Shown here piece by piece: positions 7,228 through 13,108 of a stretch of DNA of 17,577 bases; the stretch's first letter is position 1; each line of letters starts with the position of its first letter. Where the stretch lies: NCBI GenBank assembly GCA_023255165.1, contig JALRJD010000204.1, positions 1-17,577 of the forward strand, read 5' to 3'. The translations under genes were made by a program, and so were the position numbers. Under the pieces are notes generated by a model. It did no database searches, was not told the DNA's origin, and saw only the letters and a program-made list of their open reading frames with translations. The stretch comes from Porticoccaceae bacterium (GTDB lineage Bacteria > Pseudomonadota > Gammaproteobacteria > Pseudomonadales > Porticoccaceae).

Positions 7228-7245
7228 TCTGGCATAAATGCCAGA
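7228..7245. repeat. Inverted repeat after the siaA-like gene
   Basis: TCTGGCAT at 7228-7235 and ATGCCAGA at 7238-7245 form a perfect 8-bp inverted repeat with almost no spacer, starting 26 bases after the siaA stop. There is no following T-run, so a factor-independent terminator is doubtful; it could stabilise the 3' end of the mRNA or bind a protein. The ATG at 7238, the earliest possible pncC start, falls inside it. Confidence 0.5.
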
Positions 7246-7258
7246 CTGGCTAAAACAG

Positions 7259-7288
7259 CTGTCAGGCCAGATCAAACAGCGATACACT
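7259..7288 (+). promoter_or_regulatory. Weak candidate promoter for pncC-recA
   Basis: CTGTCA at 7259-7264 and TACACT at 7283-7288 are 18 bases apart and match five and four of six consensus positions. If used, transcription would begin around 7295, the position of a possible pncC ATG. There is no other support. Confidence 0.25.
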
Positions 7289-7294
7289 CCGCCC

Positions 7295-7822
7295 ATGAAC
7301 CAACCCACATCAACGTTTGACTCTCTTATGCCTACCACCTTTGATTTGGCGGCACAGCTTGGCGAGGCGCTAGAACAGCGCGGCGCCACGGTGACCACGG
7401 CCGAGTCTTGTACCGGTGGCGGCGTAGCCCATGCGATTACCGCGGTTGCCGGCAGTTCTCGCTGGTTTTCATGCGGCTTTGTCACCTACGCCAACAGCGC
7501 CAAGCACAGCTTGTTAGGTGTTGATACACAACTACTCGAAAGCCAGGGTGCGGTCTCGGAGACGGTGGTCAGGCAGATGGCCGAAGGCGCGGCGCGAGTG
7601 GCGGCTGCCGATTATGCGGTGGCGATCAGCGGCATTGCCGGCCCTGATGGCGGCAGTGACGACAAACCGGTGGGTACGGTCTGGTTTGCCTGGCTCGGCC
7701 CGGACGGGGTGAATGCAAAAAAATATCAGCTCTCTGGTGATCGTGCAGCGGTTCGTGAACAGGCTATCAAAATTTCTCTGCAACAACTGTTGCATCGGGT
7801 TACTGGATGTAATACTGTATAA
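7295..7822 (+). CDS. pncC: CinA-family nicotinamide-nucleotide amidase (PncC/YgaD)
   Basis: This is the stand-alone C-terminal CinA domain, an amidase that converts nicotinamide mononucleotide to nicotinate mononucleotide in NAD salvage. The sequence shows the family marks AESCTGG, GSSRWFSCGFVTYAN, GAVSETVVRQMAEGA, AISGIAGPDGGS and KPVGTVWFAW. Length from this ATG is 175 residues; E. coli YgaD has 165. The start is unsettled: ATG 7328 gives 164 residues and the closest match to the family N-terminus, ATG 7238 lies in an inverted repeat, and none has a clear ribosome binding site. The gene directly precedes recA, as in many gammaproteobacteria. Its stop codon (7820-7822) lies inside the LexA box of recA. 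Confidence 0.93.
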   Translation: MNQPTSTFDSLMPTTFDLAAQLGEALEQRGATVTTAESCTGGGVAHAITAVAGSSRWFSCGFVTYANSAKHSLLGVDTQLLESQGAVSETVVRQMAEGAARVAAADYAVAISGIAGPDGGSDDKPVGTVWFAWLGPDGVNAKKYQLSGDRAAVREQAIKISLQQLLHRVTGCNTV

Positions 7823-7830
7823 CCATACAG
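7815..7830. promoter_or_regulatory. LexA (SOS) box upstream of recA
   Basis: CTGTATAACCATACAG is a perfect CTG-N10-CAG LexA site with six-base symmetric arms (CTGTAT/ATACAG) and nearly equals the E. coli recA operator. It lies 71 bases before the recA ATG and overlaps the last codons and stop of pncC. It predicts SOS induction of recA by LexA cleavage. I cannot fix the -35 and -10 with confidence. Confidence 0.9.
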
Positions 7831-7901
7831 TTGATGGTAAACCTGTAACCAGACATCTACCTGCCAACTAAAACCAACAAAATTTTCTTGAGGTCACAAC
7901 T

Positions 7902-8951
7902 ATGGATGCCAACAAGTCAAAAGCATTAGAAGCCGCTCTGGGACAAATCGAACGCCAGTTTGGCAAGGGAACAGTGATGCGCATGGGTGATGGCACCCGT
8001 CAGGCGGTACCAGCCATTTCAACCGGCTCACTGGGATTGGATATTGCACTGGGTATTGGTGGTCTGCCGAAAGGGCGTATCGTCGAGATCTATGGCCCTG
8101 AATCCTCCGGTAAAACAACACTCACACTTCAGGTTGTTGCCGAGGCGCAAAAGGCCGGTGGAACCTGTGCTTTTATTGATGCCGAGCACGCCCTCGACCC
8201 TGAATACGCCGCGAAGCTCGGCGTTAATGTCGATGATTTGATTGTTTCGCAGCCGGATACAGGTGAGCAGGCACTGGAAGTGACCGATATGCTGGTGCGC
8301 TCCGGCGCCTGTGATGTGTTGATTGTCGATTCGGTGGCAGCCCTGACACCGCGCGCCGAGATCGAAGGCGAGATGGGTGATCACCACGTTGGCTTGCAAG
8401 CGCGACTGATGTCGCAGGCGCTGCGCAAGCTGACCGGCAATATTAAAAACGCCAACTGCCTGGTGATCTTTATCAACCAGATTCGTATGAAGATTGGCGT
8501 GATGTTTGGTAACCCCGAGACCACCACCGGCGGTAATGCCCTCAAGTTTTACTCCTCCGTGCGACTGGATATTCGTCGCATCGGCGCGGTGAAGGACGGT
8601 GATGAAATAGTTGGCAATGAAACCCGGGTGAAAGTGGTTAAAAACAAAGTGGCGCCACCCTTTAAACAGACTGAATTCCAGATTCTCTACGGTCGTGGTA
8701 TCAACCGCAACGGTGAATTGGTTGATCTTGGCGTCAAGCACGGGCTGATCGACAAGTCCGGCGCCTGGTATGCCTACAAAGGCAACAAGATCGGGCAGGG
8801 CAAGGCCAATGTTGGTATCTACCTGACCGAAAATCCCGCGGTCGCCAATGAAATCGAAGCCTTTATTCGTGAAAAAGAGATGGGTAGCAAACTACCTGTT
8901 GCGGAGGAGTCCGTTGATCAGGGTTCTGTTGGTGAGCCCGCTGACGAATAA
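7902..8951 (+). CDS. recA: Recombinase RecA
   Basis: RecA polymerises on single-stranded DNA, drives strand exchange and triggers LexA self-cleavage. The protein has 349 residues (E. coli 353). Walker A is GPESSGKT at residues 65-72, Walker B is LIVDSVAAL, and the loop 2 region NQIRMKIGVMFGNPETTTGG is intact. The C-terminus ends in a short acidic tail (EESVDQGSVGEPADE), as expected. A GAGG-type ribosome binding site precedes the ATG. A LexA box lies upstream and a strong terminator follows, so recA is probably transcribed largely alone, with recX reached by read-through. Confidence 0.99.
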   Translation: MDANKSKALEAALGQIERQFGKGTVMRMGDGTRQAVPAISTGSLGLDIALGIGGLPKGRIVEIYGPESSGKTTLTLQVVAEAQKAGGTCAFIDAEHALDPEYAAKLGVNVDDLIVSQPDTGEQALEVTDMLVRSGACDVLIVDSVAALTPRAEIEGEMGDHHVGLQARLMSQALRKLTGNIKNANCLVIFINQIRMKIGVMFGNPETTTGGNALKFYSSVRLDIRRIGAVKDGDEIVGNETRVKVVKNKVAPPFKQTEFQILYGRGINRNGELVDLGVKHGLIDKSGAWYAYKGNKIGQGKANVGIYLTENPAVANEIEAFIREKEMGSKLPVAEESVDQGSVGEPADE

Positions 8952-8990
8952 GTGCCATTTAAGAGTTAGTTTGTAATATGTGTGATAGAG

Positions 8991-9016
8991 CAAAAAGCGC
9001 CGATTGGCGCTTTTTG
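8991..9016 (+). terminator. Factor-independent terminator after recA
   Basis: CAAAAAGCGCC (8991-9001) and GGCGCTTTTTG (9006-9016) form a perfect 11-bp stem with a GATT loop, with the U-run in the descending arm. The A-run in the rising arm makes it usable in both directions. It separates recA from recX. Confidence 0.92.
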
Positions 9017-9109
9017 TTTAATTGGAATTTGTAAACCGGTGGCCTCGTTGATAGCGTTACCAGCAAGCCCCTGAATTATTAAGTATCAGATAAAAGGTCA
9101 CACCCGGAT

Positions 9110-9613
9110 ATGTTGGAAGCCCCAGCTGACACAACTCCTGCCAAAATCCGCAATGCCGCCATGGATCTGCTGACCGGTCGCGAGTATTCACGCCACGAAT
9201 TGTCGGAGAAGCTTAACAAGCGCTTTGATCAGCACAGCGCGATTGATGAGGTTGTGCAGCGACTGGCTGACGAGGGGCTGCAGTCCGACACGCGCTTTGC
9301 CGAGGCCTTTGTGCGATCGCGGGTTTACCGTGGCCATGGTCTGGCGCGGATTCGTCAGGATATTCGCCACAAGGGTATTGCCGATGAACTTGTTGCTCAG
9401 AGCCTGGAAGAGGCGGATGTAAACTGGTATCAGTTGGCCCGGGACGTGGCGCAACGCAAGTTTGGACAAAGTTTGAATAGAGCGGCAGGCCGCCCCGTGG
9501 ATCAGCGTGAAAAAGCCAAACGCATGCGTTTTTTACAGTACCGTGGTTTTAACTATGACCAGATCAAATATGCGCTGTCAGAAACCTCAGAGAATGATGC
9601 GGACTACGACTAA
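9110..9613 (+). CDS. recX: Regulatory protein RecX
   Basis: RecX binds RecA filaments and limits their growth and ATPase activity. The protein (167 residues, the usual size) is made of three-helix repeats: AAMDLLTGREYSRHELSEKL at about residues 16-35, then VVQRLADEGLQSDTRFAEAFVRSR, GHGLARIRQDIRHKGI and a C-terminal repeat with KRMRFLQYRGFNYDQIKYAL, all typical of RecX. It follows recA by 158 bases, with a terminator between them, so it is expressed either by read-through or from a weak promoter I cannot define. It converges on the hydrolase gene with about 70 bases between stop codons. Those bases contain a short run of TACC-like hexamers and no terminator I can see. Confidence 0.96.
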   Translation: MLEAPADTTPAKIRNAAMDLLTGREYSRHELSEKLNKRFDQHSAIDEVVQRLADEGLQSDTRFAEAFVRSRVYRGHGLARIRQDIRHKGIADELVAQSLEEADVNWYQLARDVAQRKFGQSLNRAAGRPVDQREKAKRMRFLQYRGFNYDQIKYALSETSENDADYD

Positions 9614-9684
9614 CTTGCGGACTCTTCTTGCCGATAGCCAAACCCGTACCCATACCAATACCAACACTGCCTTTACCGCCGGAA

Positions 9685-10659
9685 TTAAAGGTAACCCTCA
9701 AACAGATCCGTTAGCCGGTTTTCCACCCAGCTGTGGGCGGAGAGATTTTTAATAAACCCGCAGTGCCCGCCAAAAGGCTGGACCTCAATGGTCAGTTGCT
9801 CGGGGCAATTGATCTTCTGTAAATCCGCCACCGGAATAATCGGATCATCCTGCGAGGAGATCAGGTAGGCCGGAATCTCCAGCGCCGCCAGGCGGTCACC
9901 GGTCAAGGCATAGGATTCGAAATAGCTTTTTGGGTCGTCAAACGGTGTGTGGTTGGCGACAAAAAAGCCATTCATATCACCCAGCGTCCGGGCATTGTCC
10001 AGCACCTCCGCGTAATTGTGTTCAGGAAAGTGCGAGAGTTTTTTACGCAGGGATTTGGACCAGCGACGGAAGAAATAACGTTCGTAGATAAACAGCGTGT
10101 TATCCAGTGCATCCATGGCATTGGTCGGGTCAACTGGTGGGCAAATTCCCGCAGCCGCGGTAAGGCCGAGGGCAGTGCCATGATCGGCAGCAATGCGCAG
10201 GGTGAAATTGGCACCGAGGGAAAAGCCGGCGAGAAACCGCTTTCTGTAATGGTGGGTCTCGAAGAAGCTCTCGATCGCTTCGGCAACCTCCAGAGTCATG
10301 GTCGAATTAAACAGTGCGTGATTGAGGTGGTGGCTATCGCCGTGGTCGCGAAGGTTTAGCCGCAACACATCAAAACCCTGTTTTAAAAGATAGTTGGCGG
10401 TGGTCACCTGATAGGCCGATTCACTCGATCCTTCCCATCCGTGCAATAAAACAATCACGCTTTTATTCGGTTTTTTGCTGCGATCATATTTGCCGAGCAA
10501 TCGCGTTCCATCCTTTGCTGAAAGGGTTAAAACCTCACTGTTTAATTGCTTTGCGAGTCGGTTGGCGCGAATTTTTCGCGGACCAACGCTATTCAAAATA
10601 CTCTGAATATGCGGGTTTTTTAAAATAAAAGGTGGGGTAAAACGATTGTTCGCAGTCAT
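9685..10659 (-). CDS. YheT-family alpha/beta hydrolase
   Basis: The protein (324 residues) matches the YheT/UPF0017 branch of alpha/beta hydrolases, predicted esterases of unknown substrate. The family start FTPPFILKNPHIQSIL is present. The oxyanion-hole region is LLHGWEGSSES (about 71-81), the nucleophile elbow is GFSLGAN with Ser at about 146, the acid lies in SSQDDPIIP, and the catalytic His in FGGHCGFI near 297. No signal peptide or membrane helix is seen. The gene runs opposite to its neighbours and converges on recX. The ATG at 10659 fits the family N-terminus. The substrate cannot be told from sequence. Confidence 0.9.
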   Translation of the reverse strand: MTANNRFTPPFILKNPHIQSILNSVGPRKIRANRLAKQLNSEVLTLSAKDGTRLLGKYDRSKKPNKSVIVLLHGWEGSSESAYQVTTANYLLKQGFDVLRLNLRDHGDSHHLNHALFNSTMTLEVAEAIESFFETHHYRKRFLAGFSLGANFTLRIAADHGTALGLTAAAGICPPVDPTNAMDALDNTLFIYERYFFRRWSKSLRKKLSHFPEHNYAEVLDNARTLGDMNGFFVANHTPFDDPKSYFESYALTGDRLAALEIPAYLISSQDDPIIPVADLQKINCPEQLTIEVQPFGGHCGFIKNLSAHSWVENRLTDLFEGYL

Positions 10660-10879
10660 ATTTATAGTTGTATAGAAGATTAATTGGATTTGGCGGGCTT
10701 TAACTGCTGAGACTTTAGTCCCTGAATAGCTAAGTCGTCAATGGTTGCAGTTTTACGCGATCCCGTTCAGTTTGGTGTCGAACAATGATTCATTCGAGAT
10801 TGAATAGAGGTCAGCCCGGCCCGCGATCTTTTTCTGTTCTATGCTTTTATATGCCCATCATCTTACCAGGGAGGTCTAG
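10660..10879. other. Intergenic region between divergent hydrolase and secreted-protein genes
   Basis: This 220-base stretch should hold two divergent promoters. I see an 11-base palindrome, AATGATTCATT at 10784-10794, and AT-rich words near both genes (TATGCT at 10840 and TATACA/TATAAA-like words on the minus strand near 10670), but no convincing -35/-10 pair. There is no sign of a small RNA or a further gene. Confidence 0.35.
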
Positions 10880-11353
10880 ATGAAAATATTAATGTCCATA
10901 TTGTCAGTTTTGCTGCTGGTGTCTTTCACTGCTGTAGGCGCTGCCGATGAGGTTGGCGATGAGAGTGCCAGTGAGGTAACCAGCGACGAACAGGTTGCAG
11001 CGAAGCCCCAGTCTCTAAGCGATCGGGTCAAGGGGATTGAAGACAGCGTTAATCCCGCCGATTGGAAAATTCATAATGGTTGTGTAATGTTGCGACGTAT
11101 CAAGCGGATAAAATTTGTCGACGACCAGACGGCGATTTTGTCGATGCGCGGCAAGAAGAAAGTGATTCTGCGATTGAAGCGCAACTGCCCCGGAATCAAG
11201 AGCTCCGGCTTTATGCATCAGACCGTTGGCAGTAGACTCTGTGCCGGGTTTGATCGCTTCGTCGCCATGGGCACAGGTTACAGTTGCCGTATCAGCAGCC
11301 TGGAGCCTTATATTGAGCTGGAGAAGCCTCCAGTGGACAAAGATCTAGACTAA
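10880..11353 (+). CDS. Small secreted four-cysteine protein, DUF6491-like
   Basis: The protein has 157 residues. The first 22 form a signal peptide (MKILMSILSVLLLVSFTAVGAAD, cleavage likely after AVGA or AA), so it should be periplasmic or surface-exposed. An acidic linker of about 25 residues follows. The mature part has four cysteines (C68, C103, C121, C136) in the order NGC-V, RNCPG, RLCAG, YSCRI, with an alternating basic/hydrophobic middle (RGKKKVILRLKRNC). This pattern resembles DUF6491-type proteins of gammaproteobacteria, but I make that match from memory. Two disulfides are likely. No enzymatic motif is seen and I do not know its function. The start is well set by AGGGAGG 5 bases upstream of the ATG. 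The next gene starts 46 bases downstream. Confidence 0.75.
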   Translation: MKILMSILSVLLLVSFTAVGAADEVGDESASEVTSDEQVAAKPQSLSDRVKGIEDSVNPADWKIHNGCVMLRRIKRIKFVDDQTAILSMRGKKKVILRLKRNCPGIKSSGFMHQTVGSRLCAGFDRFVAMGTGYSCRISSLEPYIELEKPPVDKDLD

Positions 11354-11369
11354 TTGGTGATTTCACTTT

Positions 11370-11394
11370 GGCTCAGGTGAACTCACCTGGAGCC
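11370..11394 (+). promoter_or_regulatory. Leader hairpin covering the ribosome binding site of the M23 gene
   Basis: AGGTGA (11375-11380) pairs with TCACCT (11383-11388), and after one bulged G, GGCTC (11370-11374) pairs with GAGCC (11390-11394). The descending arm contains GGAG (11389-11392), the ribosome binding site 7 bases before the ATG at 11400. There is no T-run, so it is not a standard terminator. It could reduce translation of the M23 gene. Confidence 0.45.
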
Positions 11395-11399
11395 ACGCC

Positions 11400-12368
11400 A
11401 TGCAACGCGCTGTTTTTTGCCAGTCAGCTTGCTCTCAGCAAGCGTTTTTTCAGTCAGCTCGCTCTCAGCCAACTTATTTTCAGCCAGCTTGTTCATACTC
11501 GCTATTTTCGCCCCCAGCCTTTATCGCAAGGCGACTTTTGTTATTGCTGATTGTATTGAGCACAATCGCAGTGCCGCTCTATTCCGGTTTCGCGTCAGCA
11601 GCACCTTTGATTGAGTGGCAGGGCAGTTGGCAGCAGGGCGGTTTGCTGCTGGGCAGGATTCAGCCCGGGCAGCGCATCAGTTATCAGGGCGAAGAGCTTA
11701 AAACCACAGCTAACGGACAATTTCTGGTGGGCCTTGGGCGTGATGCGCCAGAGGTCTCGACCTTTGTGGTGACCAACGCAGAGGGTGTTGCGGTCGAGAC
11801 CCAGCATAAAATAAGCAGCCGCGATTACCATATTCAGCGCGTTGAAGGGGTGCCCCAGCGCACTGTCGAACCGCCGTCGGAACAGATGCAGCGCATTCGT
11901 GCAGACTCGGCATTGGTGAGCGCGGCGCGACGTCCGGTTACTGATAAAACCGATTTTCTCAATGGCTTTAGCAAACCTCTGGAAGGGCGTATTACCGGCG
12001 TCTATGGCAGCCAGCGGTTTTATAACGGTGTGCCCAAAAGCCCGCATTATGGTCTCGATTACGCTGCACCCACCGGTGCTTTAGTCAAGGCGCCCGCCGC
12101 GGGCGTGGTGCGTCTCGCGCACAATGATCTGTTCTATTCTGGCGGCACATTGATTATTGATCATGGCCACGGCCTCACCTCGAGCTTTTTGCATCTCAGC
12201 GAGATACTGGTTGCCGAGGGCAGTCGTGTGCAACGTGGCCAACCTGTCGCCAAAGTGGGCGCCACCGGACGCGCCACTGGCCCACATCTTGACTGGCGCA
12301 TGAACTGGCGCAATGTGCGCATAGATCCGGCGCTGGTTTTACAATCCTTTCCCGCCAGCGACGAGTAA
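11400..12368 (+). CDS. Secreted/membrane-anchored M23-family (LytM-type) peptidase
   Basis: The protein has 322 residues. The C-terminal half is an M23 peptidase domain (about 190-315), a fold that cuts or binds peptidoglycan cross-links in the periplasm. Motifs are SPHYGLDYAAP (H216, D220 as zinc ligands), SSFLHLS (H265) and TGPHLDW (H296, D298). In LytM the last motif is HxH and its second His is the third zinc ligand; here it is Asp, so either Asp binds the metal or the enzyme is altered. A hydrophobic segment at 46-66 ending GFASAAP looks like a signal peptide or anchor. It is preceded by about 42 residues that include three tandem 10-residue repeats, unusual for an export signal. The ATG at 11400 has GGAG 7 bases upstream; a TTG at 11538 with AAGG upstream is an alternative that would drop the extension. 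It may be co-transcribed with the gene upstream. Confidence 0.88.
   Translation: MQRAVFCQSACSQQAFFQSARSQPTYFQPACSYSLFSPPAFIARRLLLLLIVLSTIAVPLYSGFASAAPLIEWQGSWQQGGLLLGRIQPGQRISYQGEELKTTANGQFLVGLGRDAPEVSTFVVTNAEGVAVETQHKISSRDYHIQRVEGVPQRTVEPPSEQMQRIRADSALVSAARRPVTDKTDFLNGFSKPLEGRITGVYGSQRFYNGVPKSPHYGLDYAAPTGALVKAPAAGVVRLAHNDLFYSGGTLIIDHGHGLTSSFLHLSEILVAEGSRVQRGQPVAKVGATGRATGPHLDWRMNWRNVRIDPALVLQSFPASDE
11421..11510 (+). repeat. Three tandem 30-bp units in the 5' end of the M23 gene
   Basis: Units at 11421-11450, 11451-11480 and 11481-11510 each begin CAG(T/C)CAGCT(T/C)G. Units 1 and 2 agree at 25 of 30 positions; unit 3 is more diverged. They are in frame and encode QSACSQQAFF, QSARSQPTYF and QPACSYSLFS. 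Such arrays can change copy number by slippage without a frameshift. Confidence 0.8.
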
Positions 12369-12489
12369 TTTATTGGGCGCTGCGTTGAGGCATCCAATCT
12401 CCCTCCGTTGACCGGTTAATTGCCATCAGGCAATGGCGGTCAGGCGCGATTTTGCGTAAACTAGCGCGGTTTTCAAATGGACGTTTACC

Positions 12490-12684
12490 GTGGATAAAAA
12501 GCTTCTCAGTATATTGGTTTGCCCTGTCAGCAAAGCCCCGCTCGAATATGACAAAGACAAGCAGGAACTGGTCTGTCGCGCCAGTGGTCTGGCCTATCCG
12601 ATCCGCGAGGGTATCCCGGTCATGCTGGAGTCTGAAGCGCGTCAGCTCAATGCCGACGAAAAACTTCGCGACTCGGCAAAATAA
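12490..12684 (+). CDS. ycaR: Trm112/YcaR-family (UPF0434) small protein
   Basis: The protein (64 residues) matches the bacterial Trm112-like family: DKKLLSILVCPVSKAPLEY at the start, QELVCRASGLAYPIREGIPVML in the middle, then SEARQL. In eukaryotes Trm112 proteins activate methyltransferases; the bacterial role is not settled. E. coli YcaR has CPVC at the first knuckle; here it is CPVS, leaving C11 and C29 as the only cysteines, so a full zinc site is unlikely. The start codon is GTG with no strong ribosome binding site; the family N-terminus MDxxLL supports it. In many gammaproteobacteria the gene sits between lpxK and kdsB; here it has moved next to a HIT gene and alaS. A 6-bp hairpin, ATTGCC/GGCAAT at 12419-12434, lies upstream. 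Confidence 0.85.
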   Translation: MDKKLLSILVCPVSKAPLEYDKDKQELVCRASGLAYPIREGIPVMLESEARQLNADEKLRDSAK

Positions 12685-12707
12685 CGCATAGCCTGGGGGG
12701 TCACATA

Positions 12708-13067
12708 ATGGATACCACACCGACACTGTTCACACGCATTATTAATCGCGAGATTCCGGCGGAGTTTCTCTACGAAGACGACCAATGCATTGTGATTAAC
12801 GATATAGCCCCCAAGGCGCCCGTACATATGCTGGTTATTCCGCGCAAGCCGATCGCCAGATTGGCCGATGCCAGCGAGGATGACAAAGCCTTGCTCGGAC
12901 ATCTGATGTGGGTGGCCGGCGAGGTTGCCAGACAGGCCGGCGTCGAAGAAGCCTTCCGTCTGATCGTCAACAACGGCATTGGCGCCGGTCAGACCGTATT
13001 CCATTTGCATCTGCATGTGCTGGCTGCCCCTGGCGACAGCATGCAATTCTCTGAATCTACTATGTAA
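12708..13067 (+). CDS. hinT: HIT (histidine triad) family protein, HinT-like
   Basis: The protein (119 residues) has the full HIT fold: FTRIINREIPAEFLYEDD at the start, APVHMLVIPRKPI, and the histidine triad GQTVFHLHLHVLA near residues 98-110. HinT-type proteins are nucleoside phosphoramidases that hydrolyse aminoacyl- and other AMP adducts. It lies just before alaS, and HinT enzymes can clear aminoacyl-AMP, so a link to the synthetase is possible but unproven. GGGGGG stands 7 bases before the ATG. It follows the ycaR-like gene by 23 bases and precedes alaS by 41, so these genes probably share a transcript. Confidence 0.93.
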   Translation: MDTTPTLFTRIINREIPAEFLYEDDQCIVINDIAPKAPVHMLVIPRKPIARLADASEDDKALLGHLMWVAGEVARQAGVEEAFRLIVNNGIGAGQTVFHLHLHVLAAPGDSMQFSESTM

Positions 13068-13108
13068 GGTCCGTGGCTTTTGGCCACACCAATAACTGGA
13101 ACCCAATA

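Noticed and set aside
8028..8741. Minus-strand open frame of 237 codons inside recA
   Set aside because: recA is certain on the plus strand and the antisense product resembles nothing.
9640..9675. Short TACC-like hexamer run between recX and the hydrolase as a repeat element
   Set aside because: Only about four imperfect units; too short and irregular to call a repeat feature.
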